A stretch of 64,000 nucleotides of DNA from Calycina herbarum (Eukaryota; Ascomycota; Leotiomycetes; Helotiales; Pezizellaceae), in assembly GCA_001414485.1 (NCBI GenBank), contig LLEY01000057.1, positions 1 to 64,000 of the forward strand, in the 5' to 3' direction. Position 1 is the first letter of the stretch. The number at the start of each line of letters is the position of its first letter. Of this stretch, positions 47,101-58,800 are shown one piece after another. The translations under genes were made by a program, and so were the position numbers. The notes under the pieces were generated by a model. It saw only the letters and a program-made list of their open reading frames with translations. It was not told the origin of the DNA and did no database searches.

Positions 47101-49305
47101 AAGAGAGCGAGAAACCGTTAGTAACTAATAACATAGCTAGTAGAATTTTACACTGCAAAATAACTTATAATATATATTCATTTACTATTTCTTAAGCCTA
47201 TTATTAACTAAGGTACTTTTATTAATATAACGTAGCTATACTAAAGAACTTTTAAAAGAATTAGTATTATCTATTAGATTATAAGACTTTGAATTAACTA
47301 CTATATTCTACGTCGAAGAGAAGAGCTTTAATATAACTAGTAGAAACTAATAAGTATTACGTAAGAACAACTGTCTTACTATTAAGGCTCTTAATATCTA
47401 TATTAGTAAACATTTATAGAAGAAATAAAATTAAAGAGAGAGATTATTTATAAAACTTAATATACTTCTCTTTATAAAGAGAAGAAGCTTATTAGATTAT
47501 AACGAATAATTCGTAAATAAATAAAAGAGATGAGAAAGAAAGAAAATCTCATTCTTATATTATAACTATAATCAAATATCTTTGTAAAGTAATTAAGAAT
47601 TCATCCTCTCTCTAGCTAGTATATATAGAACTTATATAACTATCGTATAGTAAAAAACAACAGAGAGATTGAGGATATTAAGAAGATAGATCAAAGAGGC
47701 TAAGAAGATAGTTCCAGAGAGAGGTTTGGCCCGACGAGTACTATAAAAAAGGCAGCCAAAGTAAAATACGCTCGCGGAGTAGCCTATAGGTAAAGTTCCG
47801 AGCTTGCGATAAACAGTAAATATTAGGTTTATGCCTGCCCTACTCTGCCTACTAGTTCCTTGTTCCAGTCCTCTAGAGTAATTCAATATATTACCCTAGA
47901 CACTTGGAATAATTCTAAACATCAATCCGCGTATTATAGAACAATCTAACTTATATTAGAAAGTTAGAGCAACGAACTATTTACTGCCGTTTTTCTATCC
48001 ACCGTAAGACGTGTAGTACTAAGTCTTTACTTGCTAGTCCGAAAGTACTAAAAATTATTTATAAGTCTACTTCTTTTAAGTAAGCTGAGGATAGCGAATC
48101 AAGGTATAAGCTATTCATTCCAGCTATCCTTTCGCGAGTTCTATTCCATTTAAAATTCACTCCTAAGATGCACCACGAATTCCAGGTACTTTACTCGCTG
48201 AACTTGGTCTTCTTAGGACTTGATTACATAGGAGGTCATAAGTAACCTTACAACTCTAAGTTTTTCAGTAAAAAGTAAACTTGGCTTCTTAAAGAGCGGC
48301 AGAATTAAAACGCGAGAAAGTTATTCCTATCTATAAAGCTGAAAGTTAGTAATAGTTCTCGTACGATTTTGACTCTAAAATTCTAAAGTAGAACTTGATA
48401 GAAATTAACTATTCCCTAGCAAGAAACCGGCGTGTTCCCTCTTTTTGCCAACGCTTTCTAAATTCCATGGTGTGAGGAGAAAAAAATTATGAGGGATTTC
48501 TGTATATCATTGTCTTCAACTTCATTTGCAATTCTATTCACGTCTTGAACGTATAAGTCTCATATAAGCCATTCTATCTTCCCATGCTTATCATCTCCTG
48601 AATCTCATCTTTTGCTTCTTCTATCTCACCCTTTTACTTAACTTATCCACCCCACCATCGCAGGGTCACTTCTGATATCCTTTGTTTAACAATAGATAAT
48701 ATATAGACCCTACTAGCTGTTTTTCAACCATCTCGGTCTGTATTCAATTTCCACGAACCGTATCTTGGTGTCTCGTAGATCGCAGGATGAAGGTCTGGAG
48801 CTCAATATCAACTTGTAGTACCCACTGAGCGCTATTTAGACTTCCTTCTTTCCCCTCGAGCTTTTAGCAGTACAGCAATTAATAAGCTCTTTCATTCTCT
48901 TGATTTGTGGTGCTGCTTGAATGAATGATGGGTACAAGAAGCGAGGAGAAAGGTCAAGTGGCCAGCGATATAACATTCTTTTGTAGGAGTCTTGAGTTGA
49001 GGTTTAATTGAACGACGGTCAGTAGTAGACACGAAGTCTCAGTATCAAGCCCATCAATTCAAATCAGGCAAAAAGCCTTCCATTTTATTTGGTATTATCA
49101 AACTCTCTCCATATCTCACAAGGATCTCCCCCACCAATTCCCTCCCCACCAAATACCCCATTATACATTCCACCCAACCAACCACCTATGCATCTGGGAT
49201 TTTCAATTCCCCAAGATCGAAAAACGAAAAACAAATCTCTCGTAACGCCTTGCTATTAATCCCATCATCGTCAAAAAAAAAATATCTACAAAAAAAGGCA
49301 ACTTA
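47101..49305. other. AT-rich relic DNA, no gene
   Basis: From 47101 to about 48120 the sequence is dominated by TA steps and lacks open frames, consistent with RIP-degraded repeats. It includes a degraded family 2 miniature element. From 48120 to 49305 composition returns to normal; this part is the 3' flank of the AP180 gene with a CCACC-rich segment at 49130-49200. No gene supported. Confidence 0.55.
47737..48012. mobile_element. Degraded copy of miniature element family 2
   Basis: The right end (reverse complement CTTACGGTGGATAGAAAAACGG then CAGTAAA, 48005 leftwards) matches the terminal repeat of the 42.7 kb element. The left end near 47745 (ACTATAAAAAAGGCAG) is heavily mutated. Interior segments GTTCCAGTCCTCTAGAGTAATT and GACACTTGGAATAATTC are similar to the intact copy. 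Differences are mostly transitions, consistent with RIP. Confidence 0.55.
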
Positions 49306-51493
49306 TCATTGTTGCCACGCTTGCGAGGTTTGAGGTCTAGGGAAAATTGGAACCGTCTCAAGATGATCTAAACCGCCACCAATAGGCTGTTGATTGTTTT
49401 GCCAACCAGCCCCCGTTGTGTGATTGACAAACTGACTTTGTCGGAAGGGGTTCGTGCTTCCAGTAGGCTGGGGCATTAATCCACCAGCGGTTTGTGGTCG
49501 TGGTGAAGCAGCGTTCATCGACATATTTCTCGCAAAAGGATTTGTCCCAGTAGCCATGGCTTGAAGAGGAGCAGCAGTCTGCTGTTGAGGCATGTGCTGT
49601 TGCTGGAATTGATCTGGTACAGGTGGAAACGGCTGTCCAGAAGCAGGCGATGTTGATTTTGCAAAAGGATTTGTGTTTTGACGGTTTATAGGCGAACTCA
49701 CTGGAGGACTCATTGGAAATGCCGGACTTGACATTCCTGTTGGCTGGGTGCTCATCATTGACATTCGGAAAGGATTTGTGGTCTGTGGAGCAGCCAGTCC
49801 ACCGGTTTGCATATTGCCCAATTGTTGAGGTTGTCCAGGTTGGAAATTTGCAGGTGATTCTTGTGGGATGGAACCCAAGGCTCCAGGTTGGAATGATTGC
49901 TGTGGGCTATAACCACCAAAACCAGCACCAGTAAAACTTGGTTGAAGTTGTTGAGGTTGCTGTTGATTCCCAGTAAACCCATTATTGAAAGGCTGGGGAG
50001 AAAATTGGTTCGGACTTTGGAATCCATTTTGTGGTTGCGCAAAGCCATTTTGAGAAAGTTGTTGTGGTTGGGCTTGAAAAGGGGCAGCGCCAGTATTGTT
50101 AAATGGATTATATGAAGCTTGCTGCTGAGGGGGAGCCTGTTGTGGCATTTGTTGTGGGGCCGGGGCCTGTTCTATTGAATCAAAGAAGTCGATCAAATCA
50201 GGAGCAGGTGCTTTCGTAGCTTGAGGTTTTGGTGCCGTCGAAGTATCTGGAAATGCGCGTGCAGCTGCAGCTCTCGTCTCGGAATCGGTTTTCGCAGCCG
50301 CTGCTCCTTTGCTAGCACCATTTGTTGTGACCCTCCCCTTCTTTCCTTCTTGCTCCGCTATATACTGCCTTCTGTTGATTTCGAAATCTGGATCCACAAG
50401 ATAATCCTCTAACTGTTTCCCTAGATTCACCGGGGCATGCTTTAACTTTGGTACCTCAACTCTCGTAGCGTGTTCGTATTGTCGAGCCGTGCTTAAATAT
50501 TGAACAACGAAATCAGTTTGTTTTGTAAACTTTTTGTAAATCTCCATAGCTCGTTCCGCATCTGGTTTTGACATTTCAAAAAAGTGTCCTATAAAATATT
50601 AGTGGTGGCCAATTTCCCATCTGCCATAAAATGACTGACCCAGAATATTTATCATAGCTTGGTTCATGACATGAAACATTGCCAAAAGATCCAATACCAA
50701 CATCCGGAAGATTGTAATTGTGATTTCGTTCTCGGCTTCATTCTCGAGGACCTATTCCCTTTAGCACATATTCCAATAGAACCAAAATTTCCCACTCACA
50801 TCACATTTCAGAAGGGCAGTGATCTGGTTCTGAATAACTTCTGTTTCCCGAAGAAGTCCTTTGTCAATTGACATCTTCTCTAACCTTCCCTCTGCCCCTC
50901 GAACATAATCGCATTTTGTATCCCGATATGCTCTCGCTCTTTCGCTCAGATAATTGGTATAATGCCGAATATTTCGCCCTTGGGTTTGAACTGAGCCACC
51001 ATTTGTTAGCACAGTCTCAAACAAATTCCTTGTCATGGCAGAGCCATTTCCCAAGCTGAAATCCGTGTGTACCCACCATCCGAGAAACTGCTAATAGCCA
51101 GCATGTTCCTATGCCTTGCCAGGTATGCCAATGTCACATCTGGGGAACCCTCTCTGATCATCAAATGGACTGTGATTAAGCTCTTTGATACCACCGTCCA
51201 TGTCGAGTCGCGCAATCGATTCTGCAAGGCCCGAAATACCTCTGCCACTCCATGTTCTCCCGAATGTGTTGCGATCAAGATATGCTCGATGTATCTAGAG
51301 GAATTCGATTAGTTCCGGGTCGTTCAATCACAAGTGTGTGTAGGGGTTGTCTGCATACTTTGATTTTGGCGGGGCGGCCTGTAAAACAAGAGGATTAGCA
51401 TGCAATGCCAAAGGCGAGTCTTAATAGACCATGACTTCTAGATCTCACCTTGATCTTCGTCGCCCCTTTTACCGACTTTTCAAATGAGCTCAT
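49306..51493 (-). CDS. AP180/CALM-type clathrin adaptor (ANTH domain, NPF motifs)
   Basis: Six exons: 51493-51449, 51378-51359, 51294-51077, 50990-50800, 50751-50640 and 50588-49306; 622 residues. The N-terminal ANTH domain (residues 1-280) has the start MSSFEKSVKGATKIKAAPPK with the lysine cluster for PI(4,5)P2 binding, HILIATHSGEHGVAEVFRAL, and DVQTQGRNIRHYTNYLSERA formed by splicing. The C-terminal half is Gln/Pro/Asn-rich and disordered, with five NPF tripeptides (NPFNN, NPFRMS, NPFAKS, NPFARN, NPFRQS) that bind EH-domain proteins. It corresponds to yeast Yap1801/1802, acting in clathrin-mediated endocytosis at the plasma membrane. The second exon is only 20 nt. Confidence 0.94.
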
Positions 51494-52274
51494 CTTCAAC
51501 TGGAGCGATTATAGATGGCTTGCGACGATGCCCCGGGAGGTACGGCAGGTCTTCTTTTCGTGCGAGCAGTTGGGCTAGTGAGGATCGGTGAATGGAAGGT
51601 GCAATTAAGAATTAAGCAGTGGTGGAGAGCTATCATTCACTCTTGCCCTGGGTGGTGGTGGAGAAATAGTATGTGGTCGTCAGATTTGGGAGCGTTCGCT
51701 GGCGCTCTGGAGTTCTGGAGTTCTTCAGTCGGGGCTTTTTGGGCTGAATGAAGGAGCTGCTGGCAGCAATCAATCGAAATGACGAAGCAGGCAGTTACGA
51801 CGACCCTGCCAATACGACCGCTAGAAGATTGCCGTCAGAATGATCAACTTGGCTCCTGATCGTCATCATCGGAATAGGGACATTCTGGGTAGAGTACGAG
51901 GTCAAAAAGAAGAGTTTGGAGAGCAATATTGTATGGGCAAGATGATATGATGGGGGAGGTTGGCCGGGGTCTCCTACTCATGCAAGTGCGAGCAGAGCGA
52001 GGTGCGAGTGGGTTGTCCAGGTGTCCAGGTGTCCAGGTGTCCAGGTGCTAACTTAACTGCTAACTGCTGGCGCCTTTGATTGTCTTCAGGGTTCCATGGC
52101 GAGCGCGTCAGCACTTCGGTCTCGTGGCAAGGAAAGCCCGACCGAGACGCGGCGGCCCTGAAAGGGTGAAAGGGTGAAAGGCGACATCCATTTTCATTCC
52201 AAATCAGTGCAGAAGAGCATGGCCGCATTGAGAGTCCTCTGGGAGATATTTCCTTCATATAAACTTTGACTATG

Positions 52275-52307
<33 letters not shown>

Positions 52308-53111
52308 GCCTCCGCCGAGGTATTGTACTCACTCGTACTCAGTACTGCGGAAATCCTCTCCCCCACCAGCAAACCCAGAGATACTTCCATCCTCGCACCA
52401 AGATAATGCCAAACCCTACATACTCTTGATGAAACCTGCTTGTCCCTCCAACCAAACATCTGGTGCCGTACATCCTCAACTCAACGTGTCCATACAAACC
52501 GAGCTCAGCCAATGTTTCCCCGCCATGTGCGAAGGGTGTGCGAAGGGTGTGCGAAGCGTGTCCGAGTAGCTGGTATGACCAAGACGTGTGGCCAGTCCGT
52601 CGCATCTACCTCCCCCTCCGGAAAACAAAAAGGAAAACGAGGGGAGAATATTACACAAAGAAACCGAAGCCTTCCAAGCTTTATGGGTCAGAGATGCCTT
52701 CATCGCGTTCGTGTAAAAACAAGGTTGGTGTGTCGAACGCTTATTTCACTCTTCCATCTCCCTTCGCAATCCAACCACTTGAGCCCCGTGAGGGGAGAGT
52801 TGGAAAGCTCCAGAAGACGGAATTGTAGTCATATAAACACGCTGGCTTTTCATCATATCTGTGGGCTACACGTTAGCAGTTGATCGCATGTGATTGTATG
52901 GAGGGGTAAAGGGTGGTACGTACAAGTTTAAAACTTGGAAGGATGAGGAGAAAAGAAGTCCAAAATCCATCGCGAAGAAATATTTGAGTCGGGTGCGACC
53001 CCGGCACGTGCCGATCATGCCCTAGTCCGCTTTGAGATAGCTCCCGATTTCTTTTTGGGCTGCAGCTCGGTACATCTAAGATGGAGCCATTACGATGGAA
53101 TTGAACTCGCG
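51494..53111. other. Divergent promoter region with several short tandem repeats
   Basis: Lies between the AP180 gene and the mitochondrial AspRS gene. Tandem repeats seen: a 10-bp unit GTCCAGGTGT about four times at 52015-52047, GAAAGGGT about three times near 52158-52180, a 7-bp CTGTCTA unit four times at 52275-52305, and an 11-bp unit GTGTGCGAAGG about three times at 52527-52560. Open frames at 52339-52883 on both strands overlap each other and are not called. Confidence 0.6.
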
Positions 53112-55616
53112 ATGACCCTACTATCCATTGCTGGCAGATCTGCTTTGAGGCCAAATACTCGAGCTTTGAACCAGCGTACAGCATGGTTGAGAAAATCACC
53201 ATGTTTCGCTTCTGCCAATCTGCCTCGCAGATGCTTCCACCATAACGTCCCTAAGCTTGCGCCGGAGGGGCAGGTTGAGAAAGGCATTGAGAGTTCCGAT
53301 TTCTGGCAAGAATACAAAGGGACTTGTACGTATGGATTGTACTTCTTCTGCTCTGCTCTAACTTTTACTTAGACAATGTCCCTCCTCCGACCTTCCCTCT
53401 CGAACGTAAAATCCCCCTAGGTTTCCTCGGTCAGAAAATAACCGCGGTTGGACATGTCAAAAAGATTCAACACCTATCCCGCGAACTCCTTTTTGTGCAC
53501 CTCATTAATGGTGCTGGCCCTGAGCAAGTCCAAGTCTGCGTTCGCGATACCGCATTGATCCAAAAGTTGAAACCGATCCCTATGGAAAGTGCAATCAGTG
53601 TTACTGGGAGAGTCGGGGAAAAACCAAAGCCAAAGAAGAAGAGCCATAAGACCCCAGAACCAGAAGAACCAGTGGCAAAGTTAGACTTTACTTTCCTAGA
53701 ACATCTCGAAATAATTGCGGAGGATATTACATGTCTAAATTCTTACGGCAAGGATATACCATCTGGAACAAAACATGTATATCCTCCAGAAGCCAGACAC
53801 TTACAAATTCGATATGATGAAAAACTTCGAGACTCCCTAATCTTTAGGTCGAAAGTGATGAGACAAGCGAGGAGAGAATTGGTTGATTTTCATGAGATCG
53901 AGACCCCCATTCTCTTTAAATCTACACCAGAGGGAGCTCGTGAATTTCTTGTACCCACTAGGAGAGCGGGTTTTACATATGCGTTACCTCAGAGTCCCCA
54001 GCAATATAAACAAATGTTGATGGCAAGTGGCATCAATAGATATGTTCAATTTGCTCGATGTTTTCGTGATGAGGACTTGAGAGCAGATAGACAACCTGAA
54101 TTTACACAGGTATTTTCTTCTCATTTAAATATCTTTCATGTGACTAATTGTGAAATAGATTGATCTTGAAATGGCATGGACAGATGGCAAAGGTGTAATG
54201 CAAAGAGTTGAAAAGTTCATCAAAGCTCTATACGGCAAATTCTCGAAACCTGATACTTCCAACCCTCCCATTCTTCCATTATCCGATGAACCTTTTCTAC
54301 GGATGACATACGAAGAAGCAATGTCTAAACATGGCTCTGATAAGCCAGATCTTCGGATCCCAGGCTTGGTAAGTTAGGACTGATTGCACACAAGACCAAT
54401 CTAACCTTCCTAGATACATCGAGTAGATCATCTCGTCCCAGCAGAACTCCGCAGCATGATCACAAATCTCGAAGACCCAATAATTGAAGCCTGGAAGATC
54501 AATCTCGACGAGTCACCAGCAAGAATCAAAAAGTTCCTCCCCAAGTTCTTCGCCAGCACAGAAGGGAAAACCTTCCAAAAGAACCCCGATGGCGCCCCTG
54601 GAATCTTCATTCACGACATGACCAGGCCACCACTCGAAGGTCTCCAAGCCTTCGGATTCGAAGGCGCTGATGCTATAAAACAATTGTTCGAGACGGCATG
54701 TTTACCACCAAGTACTGGTACCGTCGAAACCCCCTTCGACCAAGGCGACGTAATATTCCTCCAAGCACGACCAAACCTCCCTCACACCGGTGGCTCAACA
54801 CCCTTTGGAAATTTCCGGCGTGCGATATACAAAGCTGCAATAGCAGAGGAATTCATCTACGAGGACTTAAACCATCGTTACCTCTGGATGACGGATTTCC
54901 CCATGTTTACGCTCGAGAATGGTGTAGATCCAGGACAAGGAGGAACGGCAGGATTCTCGGCTACGCATCATCCTTTTACTGCTCCGAAAACAGCGGAGGA
55001 TGTGGATCTGCTGTTGACGGATCCGTTGAAGGCCAAGGCGGATCATTATGATCTTGTGGTTAATGGGGTGGAGCTTGGTGGAGGGAGTAGGAGGATCCAC
55101 AGTAGGGGGATGCAGGAGTTTGTTATGAGGGATGTTTTGAAGGTTTGTTTTCCCTTCCCCTCTTTTCCTATTCTATGAAATTTGGCACACTAACAAATAC
55201 AGATGTCCTCCGCACGCATCCAAGATTTCTCCCACCTCCTCAAAGCCCTCGACGCAGGCTGTCCGCCTCACGCCGGTCTCGCAATTGGCTTCGATCGCTT
55301 GATTGCTGTTCTTTGCGGTACGGATTCGGTGAGAGATGTAATTGCTTTCCCCAAAAATTCCAAGGGTGATGACGTTATGGTTGGGAGTCCGAGAGAGGTT
55401 GGGGCCGAGGAGTTGGGGAGATATGGGTTGGGTGTTGTTCCTCAGATGAAGGTTAATGAAGTCGAAAAATTGGAAGAGGTGAAGTCAAAGGATGGAATAG
55501 ACGCGGAGCCGGAGATGAGTGAGGAGGAGAAGAATAAGACGAAGAAGGAGAAGAGGGAGAGCGAGGAGGAGGAGAGGGAAGAGAAGAAGGGTGAAGAGCA
55601 GAAGGATGAAGAGTAG
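53112..55616 (+). CDS. MSD1: Mitochondrial aspartyl-tRNA synthetase
   Basis: Five exons: 53112-53325, 53373-54109, 54159-54368, 54414-55142 and 55203-55616; 767 residues. The ATG at 53112 starts an Arg/Ser-rich N-terminus typical of mitochondrial import. The OB-fold anticodon-binding domain follows ([16 protein letters not shown]), interrupted by a lysine-rich stretch ([17 protein letters not shown]). Class II motif 2 is [20 protein letters not shown]; motif 3 is [18 protein letters not shown]. The bacterial-type GAD insert lies between motifs 2 and 3. This AspS-type architecture marks the organellar enzyme. The final 55 or so residues are a highly charged Glu/Lys tail absent from typical family members. 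Length is above the usual 600-660. Confidence 0.93.
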
Positions 55617-56482
55617 GAGAGGCATCGATGAGAGAGAGGGTGGAGGAATGTGGAGGTGAGAAATTCCAAGAACGGAGGTCGAGGCGTGTATGATATGTTG
55701 GTAGAGGGTGTTGGTGGTGTATGATTTGTACGAGTAAGTGTTGTGCATACTGGGGTGCTAAGGTTAGACCTCTTCCCTTCCCTCTTATGCTGTATAAAAG
55801 AAAAATATGCATAGACAACGGCGTTTAGCGAGCATAAATTGATCAAAAAGGGCCACAAACTTTTCGAAATCTCTACTTTATTTCACCTGTATCTCAGAAA
55901 TATAGATGTAGAATATGAGAAGTAATGCGGATGAATTGAGGGATCAGAGAGCTAAAAACGTGAATGCGTTGTTAGTAAGTGTGGCTTGCGTTTAGGTTTT
56001 AGTTTATTTTTTTGTTGCACTTCGCAAAATTGTCGTCGTTTTTGAAGCTGTCATTTTGGAGGTGGTCGTTTTTTTAAAAAAAGGCGGACAGTTTTTATCT
56101 GTTGCACTTCGCAAGGCCGTCGTTTTGGAGGCGTCAGTTTTGAAGGCAGTTTTTACTTTGTTACACCTCGCAATTGGTCAGTTTTGATTCTGACGGTCGT
56201 TTTTGTAGAACGGCCATTTTTGAAGACCAGAACTAGGTTAGCCTTTCTTGAATTCTCAGTTCATCTGAGGATAGGTAGGGTCAAGTGTGATATACAACAA
56301 AAACCCAAAGCAGATTCTGTCATCTGATACCTGCATACCCTACGCGTATTAGTAAGTGCTAGTCTAGTTATTATAGAAAACAGTTGTTTGAGAAGTCTAT
56401 ATTTATGTCGTAAGTATAAGTATTGAATTTTTTAATGTTTTTTTAAAAGAGTTAGAAGAATTAAAAGATTTAAATAACTATA
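55617..56482. other. Intergenic region with repeated GTTGCACTTCGCAA unit
   Basis: After the AspRS 3' flank, GTTGCACTTCGCAA occurs at about 56013 and 56100, and GTTACACCTCGCAA at about 56159. Each is followed by related T/G-rich DNA with CGTTTT and GTCAGTTTTG, giving a loose tandem repeat of 60-85 bp over 56010-56230. It resembles subterminal repeats of a transposon, but the element is not identified. Confidence 0.55.
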
Positions 56483-58324
56483 TAACGTGGTTTATCAGCA
56501 CCTCGCCAATATCAGTACCTCGCTACTTTTCCCCTCATCATTTACTCCCTAACTTTGACACGCGATTTCTCAACAACCACAATGCCTATTCAAACCCAAG
56601 AAGCACGAATCATTCTAGCTATCGAGGCTATCCGAACTACCAAAAGACTTAACTCTACGACTGCTGCGAAACTCTATAATGTGCCACGTTCTACACTTCG
56701 CGATAAAATAAATAGACGAACTACTCTCAGCGAACGCCGACCTCCTAATCAGAAATTGACCGAATTAGAAGAGTTAGTACTTCTTTAATATATACTCGAC
56801 CTAGATTCCAGAAGGTTTACGCCTCGGTTGGCTAGCGTAGAAGATATAGCAAATTATATTCTTAAATCGTAGGGGGGGAAACGTGTTAGGAAGCTCTAGG
56901 CGTATCGATTTATATAACGACAACTAGCCTTAAAGACGCGTTTTAATCGCGTTTATGACTTCTAAAGAGCCTTGTACGAAGATCCTAAGCTAATTAGCGC
57001 GTGGTTTCGACTAGTAGAGAATATAAGAGTAAAATATAGCGTTTTAGATTACGACTTTTATAACTTTAACGAGACAGGCTTTATAATAGGTGTTATCTGC
57101 TCTATAATAGTAGTTATACGTGCTGATCGACGTAGCAGAGATAAGGCAGTTTAGCTAGGTAATTAAGAATAGGCTATAGTAATTACTTATATTAATAGCG
57201 AAGGTTAGAGTATACCTCTATTTTTAGTAGTTTAAGAGAAGAATTATCTTACGAATTAGTATACTAAGAGCGACCTTCTAAATAATTAAGTAATTAAACC
57301 TATAAGTAATAGATAAACTAATAACGAGATAGGTCTAGAATAGCTATAATACTTTAATAAGTATACTACTAGTCGAGTAAAGGGTCTATACTATATACTA
57401 GTTCTTAATAGATATAAGAGTTACGAATCCGCTGAATTCTAAGAGTACTATAAGGTATATAATATTATAACTCTTAGACTACTTTCTTACTCTTCTTATT
57501 TAACCTAGCTACTCGATATTAGATGTTTTAGTATATTAAAACAGGTATATAGTTATTAAATTAAGACTTTTATTAAGGCTTATATTAACTATATTACTAA
57601 GATTAAGTTCTTTCTAGCTTTTAAAACAGTATATTTAGAGTTAATAATAATCTAAAACGCTAAAGCTAGATTCTATAGAGCTAGCCTAGTACCTTTTAAC
57701 TTATAAGTAGTTCTTTTAAAGCTTAATATAAGGTTATAGACTCTAACTCTCTCTCGGCTATCTAGTGCTAACTCCCTCTCTTAGGTGTCTTAGACCTCTT
57801 CTAACCCGACTAAAGCTCTTTTATAATTAACTCTTATTCGAAATCGAATTATCTGTTATTAGAGAAGCTCGCTAACCCTACTCTTTAAGACAGTTACTAT
57901 ATTAGTAAAGGGTATAAGCGAATAGCCTACGAGATAACCCTTTTATCTACTAAGGTATATACCTTTTAAGTAGTAAATAAAGCTCTAAGTAAACGCTATA
58001 GAGCTAAAAAGACTCGTGTCTATTAAGAGAGTATACTTATAGTAGAGGATATATAGGATATTTTAGCCTAGAAGGATATAAATAAGTAGGTATAACGCGA
58101 CTTACGTACGAAGAGAGGTAATCGAAAGAAGAGGTAACTATCTAAGTAGTACTATAGTACTTATAGAAAAGCTAGTTATAATACGCGAACCTGCTAAGAA
58201 GATATAAATATATCTAGTTAATTAGAATCTAATTAGTTTTAATAAATTTTATAGGTTATAGTTAATTTATCGTATAGTAAAGTAAATTATAAGAGGAAAA
58301 GTAGCGAATGTTACAAATCACGTT
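56483..58324 (+). mobile_element. Fot1/Pogo-type DNA transposon, RIP-degraded
   Basis: The ends are related by inversion. The left starts AACGTGGTTTATCAGC and continues to CGCTACTTTTCC; the right, read from the other strand, starts AACGTGATTTGTAAC and rejoins at CGCTACTTTTCC after a short deletion. Total about 1.84 kb, close to the 1.9 kb of Fot1-like elements. Inside is one transposase frame interrupted by many TAG/TAA stops at former CAG/CAA codons, the CpA-to-TpA pattern of RIP. Surrounding composition is strongly AT. Confidence 0.85.
56582..57800 (+). pseudogene. Pogo/Fot1 transposase remnant
   Basis: The frame starts at 56582 (MPIQTQEARIILAIEAI) and remains open to 56788, encoding an HTH psq-type DNA-binding domain (LNSTTAAKLYNVPRSTLRDKI). 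A TAA in place of CAA stops it. Beyond, transposase homology continues in the same general frame with stops: a CENP-B-like second HTH part, then DYDFYNFNETGF at about 57053-57082. In active pogo enzymes this is DFYNxDETGF, so the first catalytic Asp has become Asn (AAC at 57068-57070), a G-to-A change. The element is therefore dead. Confidence 0.85.
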
Positions 58325-58443
58325 TCGCGTAGTAAGTAGTCTAGACAGCGCTCTAATAGGATAAGGCATAGTATCTAGGGAAAGGAAGGTAACACAGGAG
58401 GGAATCTATGATACAGAGGCATTTAGGGATTCTAGGATCTCAC
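58325..58443. other. Spacer between the Pogo and Gypsy elements
   Basis: About 120 bases of less mutated DNA, higher in GC than the elements on either side. No feature identified. Confidence 0.4.
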
Positions 58444-58800
58444 TGTTGGAAGTTAGTTGTAATCACGTGACAGAGCTACAAGCGACATAGCCGAAGAGTC
58501 GACTATGTCGACCACAGTCGGACAGAGCGACTAGGACGGCCAGGAGAAATAAAGGTTCTATATAGAACTAGCACGTCTGCTATTAGATAGGAGCTTCGTG
58601 CTTAACTTTAGTTATTAATCTTATTATATTATTTAATATCTTTGATATAAGTAACGAGTTCACTTCTAAGTAAATAACCTAGCGCATTTATACTTCTTAC
58701 TTATATACTAACCTTCGAGACTTAGTTATCTTTATTTAGTTCGTTTAAGTTTCGTTATACTTTAAGCACCTGCTTAGAAGTTCAGTCGCTATAGCCTTAA
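58444..58800 (+). repeat. Probable 5' LTR of Ty3/Gypsy retrotransposon
   Basis: Starts TGTTGGAAGTTAG, fitting the 5'-TG of LTRs. It contains a TATA-like GTTCTATATAGAAC at 58555-58569 and an inverted-repeat-like GACATAGCC/GACTATGTCGACC segment. The 3' boundary and primer-binding site are not clear because of mutation, and the matching 3' LTR lies outside the window, so the end coordinate is approximate. Confidence 0.5.

Noticed and set aside
47632..47886. 84-residue minus-strand frame in the AT-rich relic
   Set aside because: It spans the degraded miniature element and RIP-like DNA; translation has no family resemblance.
52440..52883. Overlapping frames on both strands between AP180 and AspRS
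   Set aside because: They run through short tandem repeats in mutually overlapping frames and show no protein family features.
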